The position numbers were made by a program, and so were the translations under genes. A model generated the notes under the pieces. It did not search any database, was not told the origin of the DNA, and saw only the letters and a program-made list of their open reading frames with translations. 64,000 bases of DNA, taken from the NCBI RefSeq assembly GCF_946885955.1, contig NZ_CAMPHI010000004.1, forward strand, positions 114,893 through 178,892, in the 5' to 3' direction. Numbering within the stretch: position 1 is the stretch's first letter; each line of letters starts with the position of its first letter. This document shows, in pieces, positions 34,937-43,562 of this stretch. The stretch is from an uncultured Pseudomonas sp. Lineage in GTDB: Bacteria > Pseudomonadota > Gammaproteobacteria > Pseudomonadales > Pseudomonadaceae.

Positions 34937-36202
34937 TTAGTTGGGGCGGAAATCCATCAGCAGGCGCAGGTAGGACGTCATGTTCTTGCCGCCGACAGTG
35001 CCCTGGTAACCATGGCTGTCGAACTGCGTGCTCTTGGTCAGATCGACGCGGAAACGCGGGTTGCGCTCGTAGGTGCGGCCCAGGGTGCTGGTCACCGCGC
35101 TGTCGAACAGGTCGGCGCTGACCTTGACGAACTCGCGCGGGTTGCGCCGGCCGTTGGCGCCGCTGTTGTTCGGGCTGCTGAAGATGTCGCCGGTGGCGCT
35201 CATCGCCGTGCTGTAGTACTCGCGGCCACGCAGGCTGGTCTTGCCGCTGGCGATGATGAACTGGCCGGTGGCCGGACGGTAACGGTCGCCTTCGGTCAGG
35301 TAGCTGCCGAGCACGTCGTACAGCGCGTAGGTGCTGCCGGTGCCACGCTCCTTGTTGCGCAGGTCGAAGACAAACACGCCGGACGTGCCGATCACCTGCA
35401 TTTCGATCTGGCCGATGCTGGCGTTGTTCTGCACCAGCAGCGCGGTGTCCTCATCGACGCCGAAGGCGAACGGCACCTGGGTGTAGTCGGCCAGGCGCAC
35501 GATGCGGCCCTGACGACCACGCTCGCTGAAGTGGGTGTCGAGCAGGCCATAGTTGAAGAAGCCGAAACCGCCCTGCATGTCGTAGGACAGGTCGTCGCCA
35601 CCCGGCGAGGTGTAGACGCCATAGCGCAGCGCGTCGTAGCTCTCGCCACCGGTGACCATCGGCCCCTGGACCATGATCGCGGTGCCGGCGCTGGTACCGG
35701 CGAGCACCGCGCCAGCGGCGTAGCGTGCGCGGATCGCGGCCAGGGCCGGGCTGTCGGCGCGCGAGGCGGTCTGCAGGGTCTGAGTCAGGCGCGACTGGTC
35801 GCCGCCACCGAAGAAGAAGCCGGTCATGCCATTGATCTGGTCGACGACCTGGGAGCTGCTGCTATTGCTGATATGGTCGAGGTCGATGGGAATCCACTGC
35901 GCATCGACGGCGCCGTAGGTCTCCAGCAGGTTGGCGTAGAACTCGCCGTTGCTTCTGGCGTTGCGCGCCTCGGGCGTGCCGGCATCCGGGTCTTCGCTCT
36001 CCGGGATGGAAGCGGCGGTGATCACGCCGATCCGCGCCTGGCCGCTGCCGCCGGCCAGTTGAATGAGTTTCTGGTAAATCGCCGCGTTGTCGTCCTTCAG
36101 GCCACCGCCGATCAACAGCAGCGGGCCCGCGCAATAGCCGGCGGCCGGCAAGCAGGCGAGGATCAATACGCTACAACGCAACAGCACTTTTCTAAGCATC
36201 AT
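34937..36202 (-). CDS. cphE: Secreted cyanophycinase (peptidase S51 family)
   Basis: A 421-residue protein with signal peptide MMLRKVLLRCSVLILACLPA and cleavage near YCA. LLLIGGGLKDDN opens the S51 fold, FFFGGGDQSRL follows, and the nucleophile is Ser171 in VLAGTSAGTA. Length and export fit the extracellular cyanophycinases (CphE) of pseudomonads, which cut the Asp-Arg polymer cyanophycin to beta-Asp-Arg dipeptides. It stands with amino-acid binding proteins, a porin and a second cyanophycinase-like gene, which supports the role. Confidence 0.85.
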   Translation of the reverse strand: MMLRKVLLRCSVLILACLPAAGYCAGPLLLIGGGLKDDNAAIYQKLIQLAGGSGQARIGVITAASIPESEDPDAGTPEARNARSNGEFYANLLETYGAVDAQWIPIDLDHISNSSSSQVVDQINGMTGFFFGGGDQSRLTQTLQTASRADSPALAAIRARYAAGAVLAGTSAGTAIMVQGPMVTGGESYDALRYGVYTSPGGDDLSYDMQGGFGFFNYGLLDTHFSERGRQGRIVRLADYTQVPFAFGVDEDTALLVQNNASIGQIEMQVIGTSGVFVFDLRNKERGTGSTYALYDVLGSYLTEGDRYRPATGQFIIASGKTSLRGREYYSTAMSATGDIFSSPNNSGANGRRNPREFVKVSADLFDSAVTSTLGRTYERNPRFRVDLTKSTQFDSHGYQGTVGGKNMTSYLRLLMDFRPN

Positions 36203-36311
36203 TTTTCGAGTTCTCCGAGACGTGCCGTTATCGGCACTCTTCTTGTGGATGTTGTGAAACGGGAACTACAACGCACACGCCACGCTCTTTTTTGGGCCAG
36301 ACCTCCTCCCA

Positions 36312-37073
36312 TCAATAAACGGAAAATTGAGTGAAATAGGCTTTTTCGAGACGCCGGTAAGCGCCATTGCTGAGGATTTCCAGCAGCGCCCGGTCGAGCC
36401 GCTCGCGCAGTTCCTGGTTGCCTTTGCGCACGGCGATGCCCTGCCCCTTGCCGAAGATCGACGGGGCCACGACCTTGTTGCCGACCTGCTCGAAGTTCTG
36501 CCCGCGCTCGCTGTTGAGAAAGCCGAAGTAGCCCGACACGGCATCGTCGAGCACCACATCCACGCGCCCGTCATACAGCGCCTGGTACATGTCCTCGGTG
36601 CTTTCGAAGCGCTGCAGCTGCACGTGCTGTTCGTACTTGGCGCTGAGGTACTTGTCGTAGGTGGTGCCGCGCTGCACGCCGACGTGCTTACCCTTGATCC
36701 GTCGCGGGGTGATGATCACCTCATGCACCAGGTCCTTGCGGGCGAAGAACAGCGCCGGGGTTTGCGCGTACTTGTGGGTGAAATCGACTTTCTCCTGGCG
36801 CTCCTCGGTGATCGACATCGAGGCCAGCACCAGGTCCGCACGGCCTTCCTGCAAGGCTGGAATCAGGTCGTCCCAGGCGAAACGCTGCAGCTGGCATTCG
36901 ACCTTCATCTGCTGGCACAGCGCCTGGGCGATATCGACGTTAAAGCCGCGCAGCTGGCCATTGGCGTCCAGCTCCTCGAAGGGCGGGAACTGTCCCTCCA
37001 TGGCGACCCGTAAAGGCGCCGCCTGCAGGCCAGCGGCCAGCAGGCATCCGAGAACTACCAGTGCTATACGCAT
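36312..37073 (-). CDS. Periplasmic basic-amino-acid binding protein
   Basis: A 253-residue solute-binding protein (family 3): signal peptide MRIALVVLGCLLAAGLQA, then LRVAMEGQFPPFEELDANGQLRGFNVDIA and ADLVLASMSITEERQEKVDF, the Lys/Arg/Orn-binding pattern, and GKHVGVQRGTTYDKYL. No permease or ATPase gene is beside it, so it may work with a transporter elsewhere. By context it could bind beta-Asp-Arg or arginine released from cyanophycin. Related to the protein at 41306-42082. Confidence 0.88.
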   Translation of the reverse strand: MRIALVVLGCLLAAGLQAAPLRVAMEGQFPPFEELDANGQLRGFNVDIAQALCQQMKVECQLQRFAWDDLIPALQEGRADLVLASMSITEERQEKVDFTHKYAQTPALFFARKDLVHEVIITPRRIKGKHVGVQRGTTYDKYLSAKYEQHVQLQRFESTEDMYQALYDGRVDVVLDDAVSGYFGFLNSERGQNFEQVGNKVVAPSIFGKGQGIAVRKGNQELRERLDRALLEILSNGAYRRLEKAYFTQFSVY

Positions 37074-37264
37074 ATTCAGCTACCCCGTTGGTGTTTTGGA
37101 GCGACTCGCCGCTACGAAAAAAATGCACGCTATTCGATAGCCCTGACGGACCAGATCGCGAATGGGTAGCGCACAGCCTGCAACTAAGAAAAATCGGCGC
37201 CGGGACGACGCCGTAAGGTCAAAGGAGCAATCGTCAAGACCTTCAAAGGGTGCCATTCGGTAAG

Positions 37265-37287
37265 CCCCCCGAGATGCAATCGGGGGG
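37265..37287 (-). terminator. Possible terminator downstream of the OprD-type porin
   Basis: CCCCCCGA and TCGGGGGG form an 8-base GC-rich stem with a 7-base loop just beyond the porin stop codon. No T-run follows, so termination is uncertain. Confidence 0.5.
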
Positions 37288-37297
37288 CCCTGCACGC

Positions 37298-38578
37298 TTA
37301 CAAAAGGCTCAGCGGGTATTCGACGATCAGGCGCACGTCCTGCAGGTCATTGTCGAATGCCGTGGAGCGGTGGGTGGCCTGACGCAGGCGCAGGGACAGG
37401 TCCTTGGCCGCACCGGACTGCACCACGTACTTGGCTTCCAGGTCGCGCTCCCAGTGCTTCTCGTCGTCACCGGCCCAACCGGCGAAGGCGCCATTCGGAT
37501 CGGCCTTGGTGCCGTCGATGTCGTCGCCCTTGATGTAACGCGCCATAAAGGTCAGGCCCGGCACGCCGAAGCTGGCCATGTTGAGGTCGTAGCGGACCTG
37601 CAAGGAGCGCTCGTTGGGTGCGTTGAAGTCGGAGTACTGCACCGAGTTCGCCAGCCAGATCGAGTCGCCGCCGACGTAGTCGAAGAACTCGTCGCCGCTG
37701 ACTTTCTGGTAAGCCAGGCTCAGCTTGTGCGCGCCGAAGCTGTAAGCGCCCTTGAGCGAGTAGGTCAGGGTGTCGAGGTCGCCGGCCAGGGCCTTGCCCT
37801 GATCGTCGGTCTTGTAGGCCACCAGGTCGAAGCTCAGGGCCTGGTCATCGCTCAGCGGCAGGCTGTAGTAGAGGTTGCCGAAGTACTGGCGCCAGACGTC
37901 TTCGGCTTCGCTGCCGTAGAACATCACGCTGAGGTTGTCGTTGATGTTGTAGGTGCCGCCGAGGAAGTCGACGCTGCGGGCTTCGACTTCGGCGTATTCG
38001 GTGGTCAGCGCGCCGTCGGAGTTGCTCGAGTTACGACGGTTGATCGCGGTGAAGTGACCGGCCTCGAAGGAGAAGTCCTTGAGTTCGCTGCTGCTCAGTT
38101 GCAAGCCGGTGGCGGTTTCCGGCAACAGGCGCGAGTCGCCGGTGGCGAATACCGGCGCGGTCGGGCGCTGTTCGCCGAACTTCAGCACGGTGGAGGAGAT
38201 ACGCGCCTTGACCGCGCCGCCGATTTCCCCGGTGGAGTCTTCGATACGGCCGTCGCCGTCGACCGGCATGATGCCATTGCCCGAGCTGCCGCGGCCGCCG
38301 TCCAGCTTGATGCCGCCATAGGCGTAGGCATCGACGCCGACACCCACGGTGCCCTGGGTGAAGCCGGAGGCGAAGTTGGCATGGATGCCGTGCGCCCACT
38401 CTTCACGGGTGTTGCGGTCTTTGTTGATGAAGTTGCGGTTCATGTACAGGTTGCGGTTCAGCAGGTCCAGCGAGCTGTCCGCAATAAAGCCCTTGGACTC
38501 CTGCTGCTCGCCGGCGACGGCGAACTGCGAGCCGGCGGCGACCGCCAGGGCGATCAGGCTCAGTTTTACGACTTGCAT
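37298..38578 (-). CDS. OprD-family outer membrane porin
   Basis: A 426-residue protein with signal peptide MQVVKLSLIALAVAAGSQ and cleavage near AVA. The N-terminal ADSSLDLLNRNLYMNRNF, REEWAHGIHANFASGFTQG and the C-terminal strand VRLIVEYPLSLL are OprD hallmarks (18-strand barrel). OprD porins are selective, often for basic amino acids and dipeptides; within a cyanophycin locus this one may admit Asp-Arg dipeptides. Substrate is inferred from context only. Confidence 0.92.
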   Translation of the reverse strand: MQVVKLSLIALAVAAGSQFAVAGEQQESKGFIADSSLDLLNRNLYMNRNFINKDRNTREEWAHGIHANFASGFTQGTVGVGVDAYAYGGIKLDGGRGSSGNGIMPVDGDGRIEDSTGEIGGAVKARISSTVLKFGEQRPTAPVFATGDSRLLPETATGLQLSSSELKDFSFEAGHFTAINRRNSSNSDGALTTEYAEVEARSVDFLGGTYNINDNLSVMFYGSEAEDVWRQYFGNLYYSLPLSDDQALSFDLVAYKTDDQGKALAGDLDTLTYSLKGAYSFGAHKLSLAYQKVSGDEFFDYVGGDSIWLANSVQYSDFNAPNERSLQVRYDLNMASFGVPGLTFMARYIKGDDIDGTKADPNGAFAGWAGDDEKHWERDLEAKYVVQSGAAKDLSLRLRQATHRSTAFDNDLQDVRLIVEYPLSLL

Positions 38579-38651
38579 GGCTTACTCCATTTGGTTTTAT
38601 TTTTAACACTCAGGAAGCCAGCCTTGGGTGGCTCCCCTTTTAGCTCCGCCA

Positions 38652-38975
38652 CTAGACGAATTGCTCCATCGACAACACCTCCGGACACACCCCCTTGCTG
38701 ATCACCGCCTCCAGACACAGGGTCGCGTCGGACTCCGCCCAGCAGACGAAATAGCCCCTGCTCTTCAGGCGCTTGAGCTCGAACGCCCACTCCAGTTCGA
38801 TCGCCTCCTGCACGGCCCGCAGGCAGCTCGGCAGTTTGATGATCGAGTAGAAACCGGCCGGGGTTCGCACCCGTTCGAGCACCTGCGGCGCCGGCTGCGC
38901 GGCCGTCCACTGCTCCAACGCAGGGGCCGGCAGGAGTTTTTCCAAGGCAAAGGATTCCAGCCTGCTCAACTTCAT
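38652..38975 (-). CDS. DUF1652 family protein
   Basis: A 107-residue protein starting MKLSRLESFALEKLLPAPAL. The pattern 'FYSIIKLPSC' is unusual, but the opening and the spacing fit the small Pseudomonas DUF1652 family. Function unknown. It lies between the porin and the second cyanophycinase in the same direction, 74 bases after one and 85 before the other. Confidence 0.7.
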   Translation of the reverse strand: MKLSRLESFALEKLLPAPALEQWTAAQPAPQVLERVRTPAGFYSIIKLPSCLRAVQEAIELEWAFELKRLKSRGYFVCWAESDATLCLEAVISKGVCPEVLSMEQFV

Positions 38976-39060
38976 AAAGTCGCTCGGGTTATTTCGCGGG
39001 TGTGGTCATCGACCGCCGCTCGCGCAACAAGCTGCTGACGCGCGGCGGCTTATTGGGTGA

Positions 39061-40830
39061 TCAGTGCGCGGTCAGGCCGCTCACCTTGGCCAGGGTTTGC
39101 GCGACTTCGCCGCGGCTGACGGTGGCGTCGGGCTCGAAGCGCCCTTGCTCGGCGCTCAACCAGCCCTCGCCGACGGTCAGGCGGGCCGCTTCGGCCAGCG
39201 TCTCGTCGACGCCGGCCAGGTCCTTCAGCGCCGCACTTTTGCTCAAGGTCACGCCGCGAACGCCTTCGACCAGCGCCTTGCAGGCCAGGGCCCAATCCTT
39301 GCGGGTCACCGCAGCGTCGCCGTCGAAGGTTTCCGCGCCAGTCATCCAGCCGTTGGACAGCACCACCTCCAGCTGGCTGCGCAGCGGGTCGTCGGCGGCG
39401 ATATCGGCGAGGCTCGGCAGCTTGTCGAGATTCGGTTCGGCGGCCAGGGTCATCTGCAGCGCATTGGCCAACTCCCGGCGGGTGATCGGCCGCTGCGGCT
39501 CGAAAGCGTTCTGCGCGTTAACGGTCATCAGTCCGCGGAAGCTGACGGCGCGGATCGCCTCGCCGGCGGCGCCGCTGCCGGCATCCTTGGGCGCGCTCAA
39601 AGCCGGATCGCCGAGCTTGGCATCTACCGGACGGATATCCAGGCGCACGCCATCGACGCTGTAGTTGGTCAGGGAGTCGTAGAACTGGCTGTGGGCGCTG
39701 AAGTCGGCGCCTTTGCTGAAGTCGAAGCGATAGCCGTAGTGGTAGCCGTTGAGCGGGTTGTAGCGGGTCATCAGGCCCAGTTGGCGCGTCGCGGTGTTGT
39801 CAGCCAGACCATAGAGCACCGCACGGCCGATCGCCGAGACGGCGGACAGATCGGTGATCAGCTGGTTGCCGACCAGGTATTCGTTGCCGGCTTCGATCGC
39901 CGCTTTGTCTTTCGCCGGCTGCACCTTGCCGGTGGCCAGGTCGTAACGGTCGCCCTGGCCGAGCATGGCCAGACGCAGGTTGTGCAGCTGGGTACCGTAA
40001 ACGCCGAAATCCTTCTTCGCCTGGCTGGCATCCATCACCGTCAGGTAGCCCTCGCCGAGCACTTCGATCTGGCCGTCAGCCTTGATCCACATGGCGGTGT
40101 TGGTATCCAGGCCGAAACCCTTGGCCGGCTTCTGCCCGACCAGGTAGGCGGCCATGCGCGCGGCGCGGCCGGTGCTGGTTTCCTCGATCTGGTTGAGGTG
40201 CTGGTCGATGATCCCGGCGGAGAACAGCCCGGCGCCCTTGAGGATCGCCGTGCCGCGCTGGTCGGCCTTGGCCGCCACACCGAAGTCCAGGGTGTCCATG
40301 ACCACGCCGTAGGCGGTCGGCATCTGCGCGCCGAGAATGCTCGCGCCAGCACTGGTGCCGGCGACCACACCGCCTTTCTCGTAGACCTTGCGCACCGCCT
40401 GCATCAGCAGCGAGGGGCTGCCATCGGCATTGAACAGCGCGCGGGCGATGCGCGCCTGGTCGCCGCCGACGAACCAGACCGCGCTGGCGTCGCGCAGCGG
40501 CTCTATCACCGCCGCGTCGTTCATGGTGTCCTGGTAGTTGTTCTTGTCGATGCCGACGATGCTGATGCGCTCGGCCGGTACGCCCATGGCCACCAACTCG
40601 CCCATGAAGCGCTTGCTCGAACTCTGGCTGCCGCTGGCGGTGGGCAGAATGACGATGCGCGCGGCGCTCTGCCCGCCCGCCAGTTCGATGAACTTGCCGT
40701 ACACCGGGGTGTTGCTGGCGCGCAACATGCCTCCAACCGCCAACAGGTTGCCGTCGGCATAAGCCGAGGAGACGGCACAGGAGAGGATCAGAGCGGCCGC
40801 GGTGGCGCGCGCTTTCAGCTGCATTTTCAT
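39061..40830 (-). CDS. Secreted cyanophycinase-like protein with SLH-like repeats
   Basis: A 589-residue protein. Signal peptide MKMQLKARATAAALILSCAV, then an S51 domain with LLAVGGMLRASN, VWFVGGDQARI and nucleophile Ser160 in VVAGTSAGAS. After about residue 430 the C-terminus holds three repeats of S-layer-homology type: ITRRELANALQMTLA, VTRKDWALACKALVEG, VSRGEVAQTLAKVSG, each after a turn with FEPQ, FDGD, FEPD. SLH usually anchors proteins to cell-wall polymers, which is unusual for a gammaproteobacterium. Paralog in function of the cyanophycinase at 34937-36202. Confidence 0.85.
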   Translation of the reverse strand: MKMQLKARATAAALILSCAVSSAYADGNLLAVGGMLRASNTPVYGKFIELAGGQSAARIVILPTASGSQSSSKRFMGELVAMGVPAERISIVGIDKNNYQDTMNDAAVIEPLRDASAVWFVGGDQARIARALFNADGSPSLLMQAVRKVYEKGGVVAGTSAGASILGAQMPTAYGVVMDTLDFGVAAKADQRGTAILKGAGLFSAGIIDQHLNQIEETSTGRAARMAAYLVGQKPAKGFGLDTNTAMWIKADGQIEVLGEGYLTVMDASQAKKDFGVYGTQLHNLRLAMLGQGDRYDLATGKVQPAKDKAAIEAGNEYLVGNQLITDLSAVSAIGRAVLYGLADNTATRQLGLMTRYNPLNGYHYGYRFDFSKGADFSAHSQFYDSLTNYSVDGVRLDIRPVDAKLGDPALSAPKDAGSGAAGEAIRAVSFRGLMTVNAQNAFEPQRPITRRELANALQMTLAAEPNLDKLPSLADIAADDPLRSQLEVVLSNGWMTGAETFDGDAAVTRKDWALACKALVEGVRGVTLSKSAALKDLAGVDETLAEAARLTVGEGWLSAEQGRFEPDATVSRGEVAQTLAKVSGLTAH

Positions 40831-41305
40831 TCTTATTGCTCTTGTTATGAGAATTCAGACGGGGGTCTTAAGACCCTCGTTTCACGGCATCCCTGCAGCA
40901 GGCTTGCGCCTCACCAGCCATGGCGCGAGATTGTGAATATTAATTTTCATAATCTCGTTTCGTGAAATTTTATATACCAGACGTTAGTCTCGATCAAGCG
41001 TCTTGGTTCGCTGAAAAAGCCGCCAAAGCTCGGCAAAACACTGGGTTTCAGGCTGTGACAGGCGCGCTAGAGCGGCTTGCCGTTTTCACTCGCAACAAGC
41101 AGATTGACATAAATATTTCTAAATCGTAGCTTTATGAAAATAAACGTGTCACAAATTGCCGTAATGAAATTGCCGACCCGCAGCTCGCGCCGGACATGAC
41201 GGCAAACAGAAGTCCCCCGCTTCACGGCGGATGCAACACCCCGAACGAGCGCCTTGCGCCCTCGCCCGGACACAACCCAATCGCCCCATCGAGGAGTCAC
41301 ATAAG
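40831..41305. promoter_or_regulatory. Divergent promoter region with palindromic operators
   Basis: 475 bases between the leftward SLH cyanophycinase and the rightward binding protein, without a gene. GGGTCTTAAGACCC (40863-40876) is a perfect palindrome, and CGAGATTGTGAA / TTCATAATCTCG (40926-40957) are inverted arms matching at 11 of 12 positions. The right half is AT-rich, with several TGAAATT or TGAAAAT boxes. These are candidate sites for the RpiR-type regulator at 43563-44510. Confidence 0.55.
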
Positions 41306-42082
41306 ATGAACAAGATCGCACTTCTAGGCGCCCTGGCGCTCTCCGCCATCAGCACCCTCAGCGTTGCCAGCCAGGACAGTCTGCGCATCGGTATCGAAGC
41401 GGCCTACCCGCCATTCGCCTTCAAAACCGCCGACGGCAAGATCAGCGGCTTCGACTACGACATCGGCAATGCCCTGTGCGCGGAAATGCAGGTCAAGTGC
41501 GAATGGGTCGAGCAGGAATTCGACGGCCTGATCCCGTCGCTCAAGGTGCGCAAGGTCGACGCCGTGCTGTCGTCCATGTCGATTACCGCCGACCGCTTGA
41601 AATCCGTGGATTTCAGCAAGAAGTACTACCACACCCCCGGCAAGCTGGCGATGAAGGCCGGCAGCGAGATCAGGGACCCTCTGGTCGACCTCAAAGGCAA
41701 AAAAGTCGGCGTGCAGCGCGCCTCCACCTACGATCGCTACGCCTCGGACAAATTCGAGAAAGCCGGTATCGAAGTGGTGCGTTATGCCTCGCAGAACGAA
41801 GCCTTCCTCGACCTGACCTCGGGCCGTCTGGACGCTACCCTGGCCGACATCATCAACATCGACGAAGGCTTTATCAAAACCGACGCGGGCAAGGGTTTCG
41901 CCCTGGTCGGCCCGGACTTCAACGACCCGCAATACTTCGGTAACGGTGCCGGTATCGCGGTGCGCAAGGGCGACAGCGAAAACGCCGCACGCATCAGCGC
42001 GGCGATCGACGCGATCCGCGCCAACGGCAAGTACCAAGAGGTTCAGGCCAAGTACTTCGCATTCGACATCTACGGCGAATAA
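41306..42082 (+). CDS. Periplasmic Lys/Arg/Orn-type binding protein
   Basis: A 258-residue family 3 solute-binding protein: signal peptide MNKIALLGALALSAISTLSV, then LRIGIEAAYPPFAFKTADGKISGFDYDIG, VDAVLSSMSITADRLKSVDF, and GKKVGVQRASTYDRYA. GAGGAG precedes the ATG. No permease genes are adjacent. It shares fold and the SMSIT..R/VGVQR..TYD motifs with the protein at 36312-37073. Likely captures basic amino acids or their Asp dipeptides from cyanophycin. Confidence 0.9.
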   Translation: MNKIALLGALALSAISTLSVASQDSLRIGIEAAYPPFAFKTADGKISGFDYDIGNALCAEMQVKCEWVEQEFDGLIPSLKVRKVDAVLSSMSITADRLKSVDFSKKYYHTPGKLAMKAGSEIRDPLVDLKGKKVGVQRASTYDRYASDKFEKAGIEVVRYASQNEAFLDLTSGRLDATLADIINIDEGFIKTDAGKGFALVGPDFNDPQYFGNGAGIAVRKGDSENAARISAAIDAIRANGKYQEVQAKYFAFDIYGE

Positions 42083-42120
42083 ACCAACAGCGCCACGACA
42101 ATGTCTAGGCGCGGCAATTC

Positions 42121-42312
42121 GTAGGGTGGGTCGGGCCGCGCAGGTTAGTGGCGCGGAACCGAGCTGGCGAAGCAACTGCGGCATCTGTGCGCCACGTAAC
42201 CCACCAAGCGGTCTTCGGCCTAGCCCCGCTGGTGGGTTACGGCGCAACTGATAAAGCATCGACAGATAGCCCGTGGTCATGCGCCTAACCTGCGCGGCCC
42301 GACTCACCCTAC
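42121..42312. repeat. Long composite palindromic repeat (GTAGGGTGGG family), second copy
   Basis: It opens GTAGGGTGGGTCGGG, carries the inner pair GTAACCCACCAAGCGG / CCGCTGGTGGGTTACGGCG, and ends CGACTCACCCTAC. The arms match those at 4594-4760, while the filler differs. It fills most of the gap before the M14-type hydrolase gene. Confidence 0.7.
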
Positions 42313-42354
42313 AAAAACCGCTGCAACATCATCGAAACAACCAAGGATCTCCGT

Positions 42355-43467
42355 ATGGAGCATATTCAGCATCTGCTGCCCTGGAGCAGCTCGGGCACCG
42401 AGCGCCGGCTATCGCTATGGCGTTTCGGCAGCGGGCCGCGCAAGGCCTATATCCAGGCCGCGCTGCACGCCGACGAGTTGCCGGGCATGCGCGTGGCGGT
42501 GGAACTCAGGCGCCGCCTCGCCGAGCTGGAGCAACAGGGCCGGCTGACCGGAGTAATCGAACTGGTGCCGGTGGCCAACCCGATCGGCCTCGGGCAGATG
42601 TTCCAGGCCACCCACCAGGGGCGTTTCGAGTTCGCCAGCGGGGAGAATTTCAACCGCGATTTCCCGGCTTTGGCGGAGTTGGTCGGGGGCGCCGTGGCAG
42701 GCCGCCTGGGCGACGATGGGCAGGCCAACGTGCAACTGATTCGCCAGGCGATGCGCCAGGCCCTCGACGACCTGCCGCCGGCCCGATCAGAGCTCGAAGG
42801 GCTGCGCCGCCTGCTGCTGCGACACGCCTGCGATGCCGACGTGGTGCTCGACCTGCACTGCGATTTCGAGTCGATCATGCTGCTCTATGCCCTGCCCCAG
42901 CACTGGCCGAACCTGCGCAGCCTGGCCGCCCGCCTGCGCGCCGGCGCGGTACTGCTGGCCGAAGATTCCGGCGGCAATTCCTTCGACGACGCCTGCGCGG
43001 TGCCCTGGCTGCGCCTGGCGGAACGCTTCGCCGATGCGGCGATTCCCCTGGCGTGCCTGGCGACCACCATCGAGCTGCGCGGCATGGCCGATACCGACCG
43101 CTCGCAGGCGCTGAACAGCGCCGACGACATTCTCGGCTTTCTCGCCGAACAGGGCTTGATCGCCGGCCAATGGCCACCCGCGCCGCTGCGCTGCTGCGAG
43201 GCCACGCCCTTTGCCGGCGCGCAATACGCCTACGCCCCGCATCCCGGGGTGGTGAGTTTTCTGCAACCCTTGGGCGCACGGGTCAAGGTCGGCGACCCGC
43301 TATTCGAAGTCCTCGATCCGCTGAGCGACCGGCACAGCCTGGTGCTCGCCGAAACCGACGGCATCCTCTACGCCCGCGAACGCCTGCGCTTCGCCCAGCC
43401 CGGCTTGTGGCTGGCGAAAGTCGCGGGGCACACGCCGATTCGCCAGGGCCGCCTGCTCAGCGACTGA
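42355..43467 (+). CDS. M14-family (AstE/aspartoacylase-like) hydrolase, possible cyanophycin dipeptide hydrolase
   Basis: A 370-residue zinc hydrolase. The metal site shows HADELPG (H38, E41) and VLDLHCD (H168); the general base is probably E240 in TIELRGMAD. This is the succinylglutamate desuccinylase/aspartoacylase group. From memory, a pseudomonad enzyme of this kind (CphZ) was reported to hydrolyse beta-Asp-Arg from cyanophycin; a place beside two cyanophycinases and the RpiR regulator fits that well. No signal peptide, so cytoplasmic. Specificity is inferred. Confidence 0.78.
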   Translation: MEHIQHLLPWSSSGTERRLSLWRFGSGPRKAYIQAALHADELPGMRVAVELRRRLAELEQQGRLTGVIELVPVANPIGLGQMFQATHQGRFEFASGENFNRDFPALAELVGGAVAGRLGDDGQANVQLIRQAMRQALDDLPPARSELEGLRRLLLRHACDADVVLDLHCDFESIMLLYALPQHWPNLRSLAARLRAGAVLLAEDSGGNSFDDACAVPWLRLAERFADAAIPLACLATTIELRGMADTDRSQALNSADDILGFLAEQGLIAGQWPPAPLRCCEATPFAGAQYAYAPHPGVVSFLQPLGARVKVGDPLFEVLDPLSDRHSLVLAETDGILYARERLRFAQPGLWLAKVAGHTPIRQGRLLSD

Positions 43468-43562
43468 CCGCTCACGCCAAGCGATGCAGCGGCACCCGCT
43501 TCGGATACACTGCACGCGCGGGCCCAGTGGGCCCTTCCGTCCCCATAGCCTGTGCGACGCCC

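Noticed and set aside
40863..40876. GGGTCTTAAGACCC as a terminator
   Set aside because: It lies upstream of the starts of both flanking genes and has no T-run; an operator or chance palindrome is more likely.
39064..40965. 633-codon forward frame over the SLH cyanophycinase
   Set aside because: Antisense shadow with low-complexity composition; the reverse strand has signal peptide, nucleophile motif and repeats.
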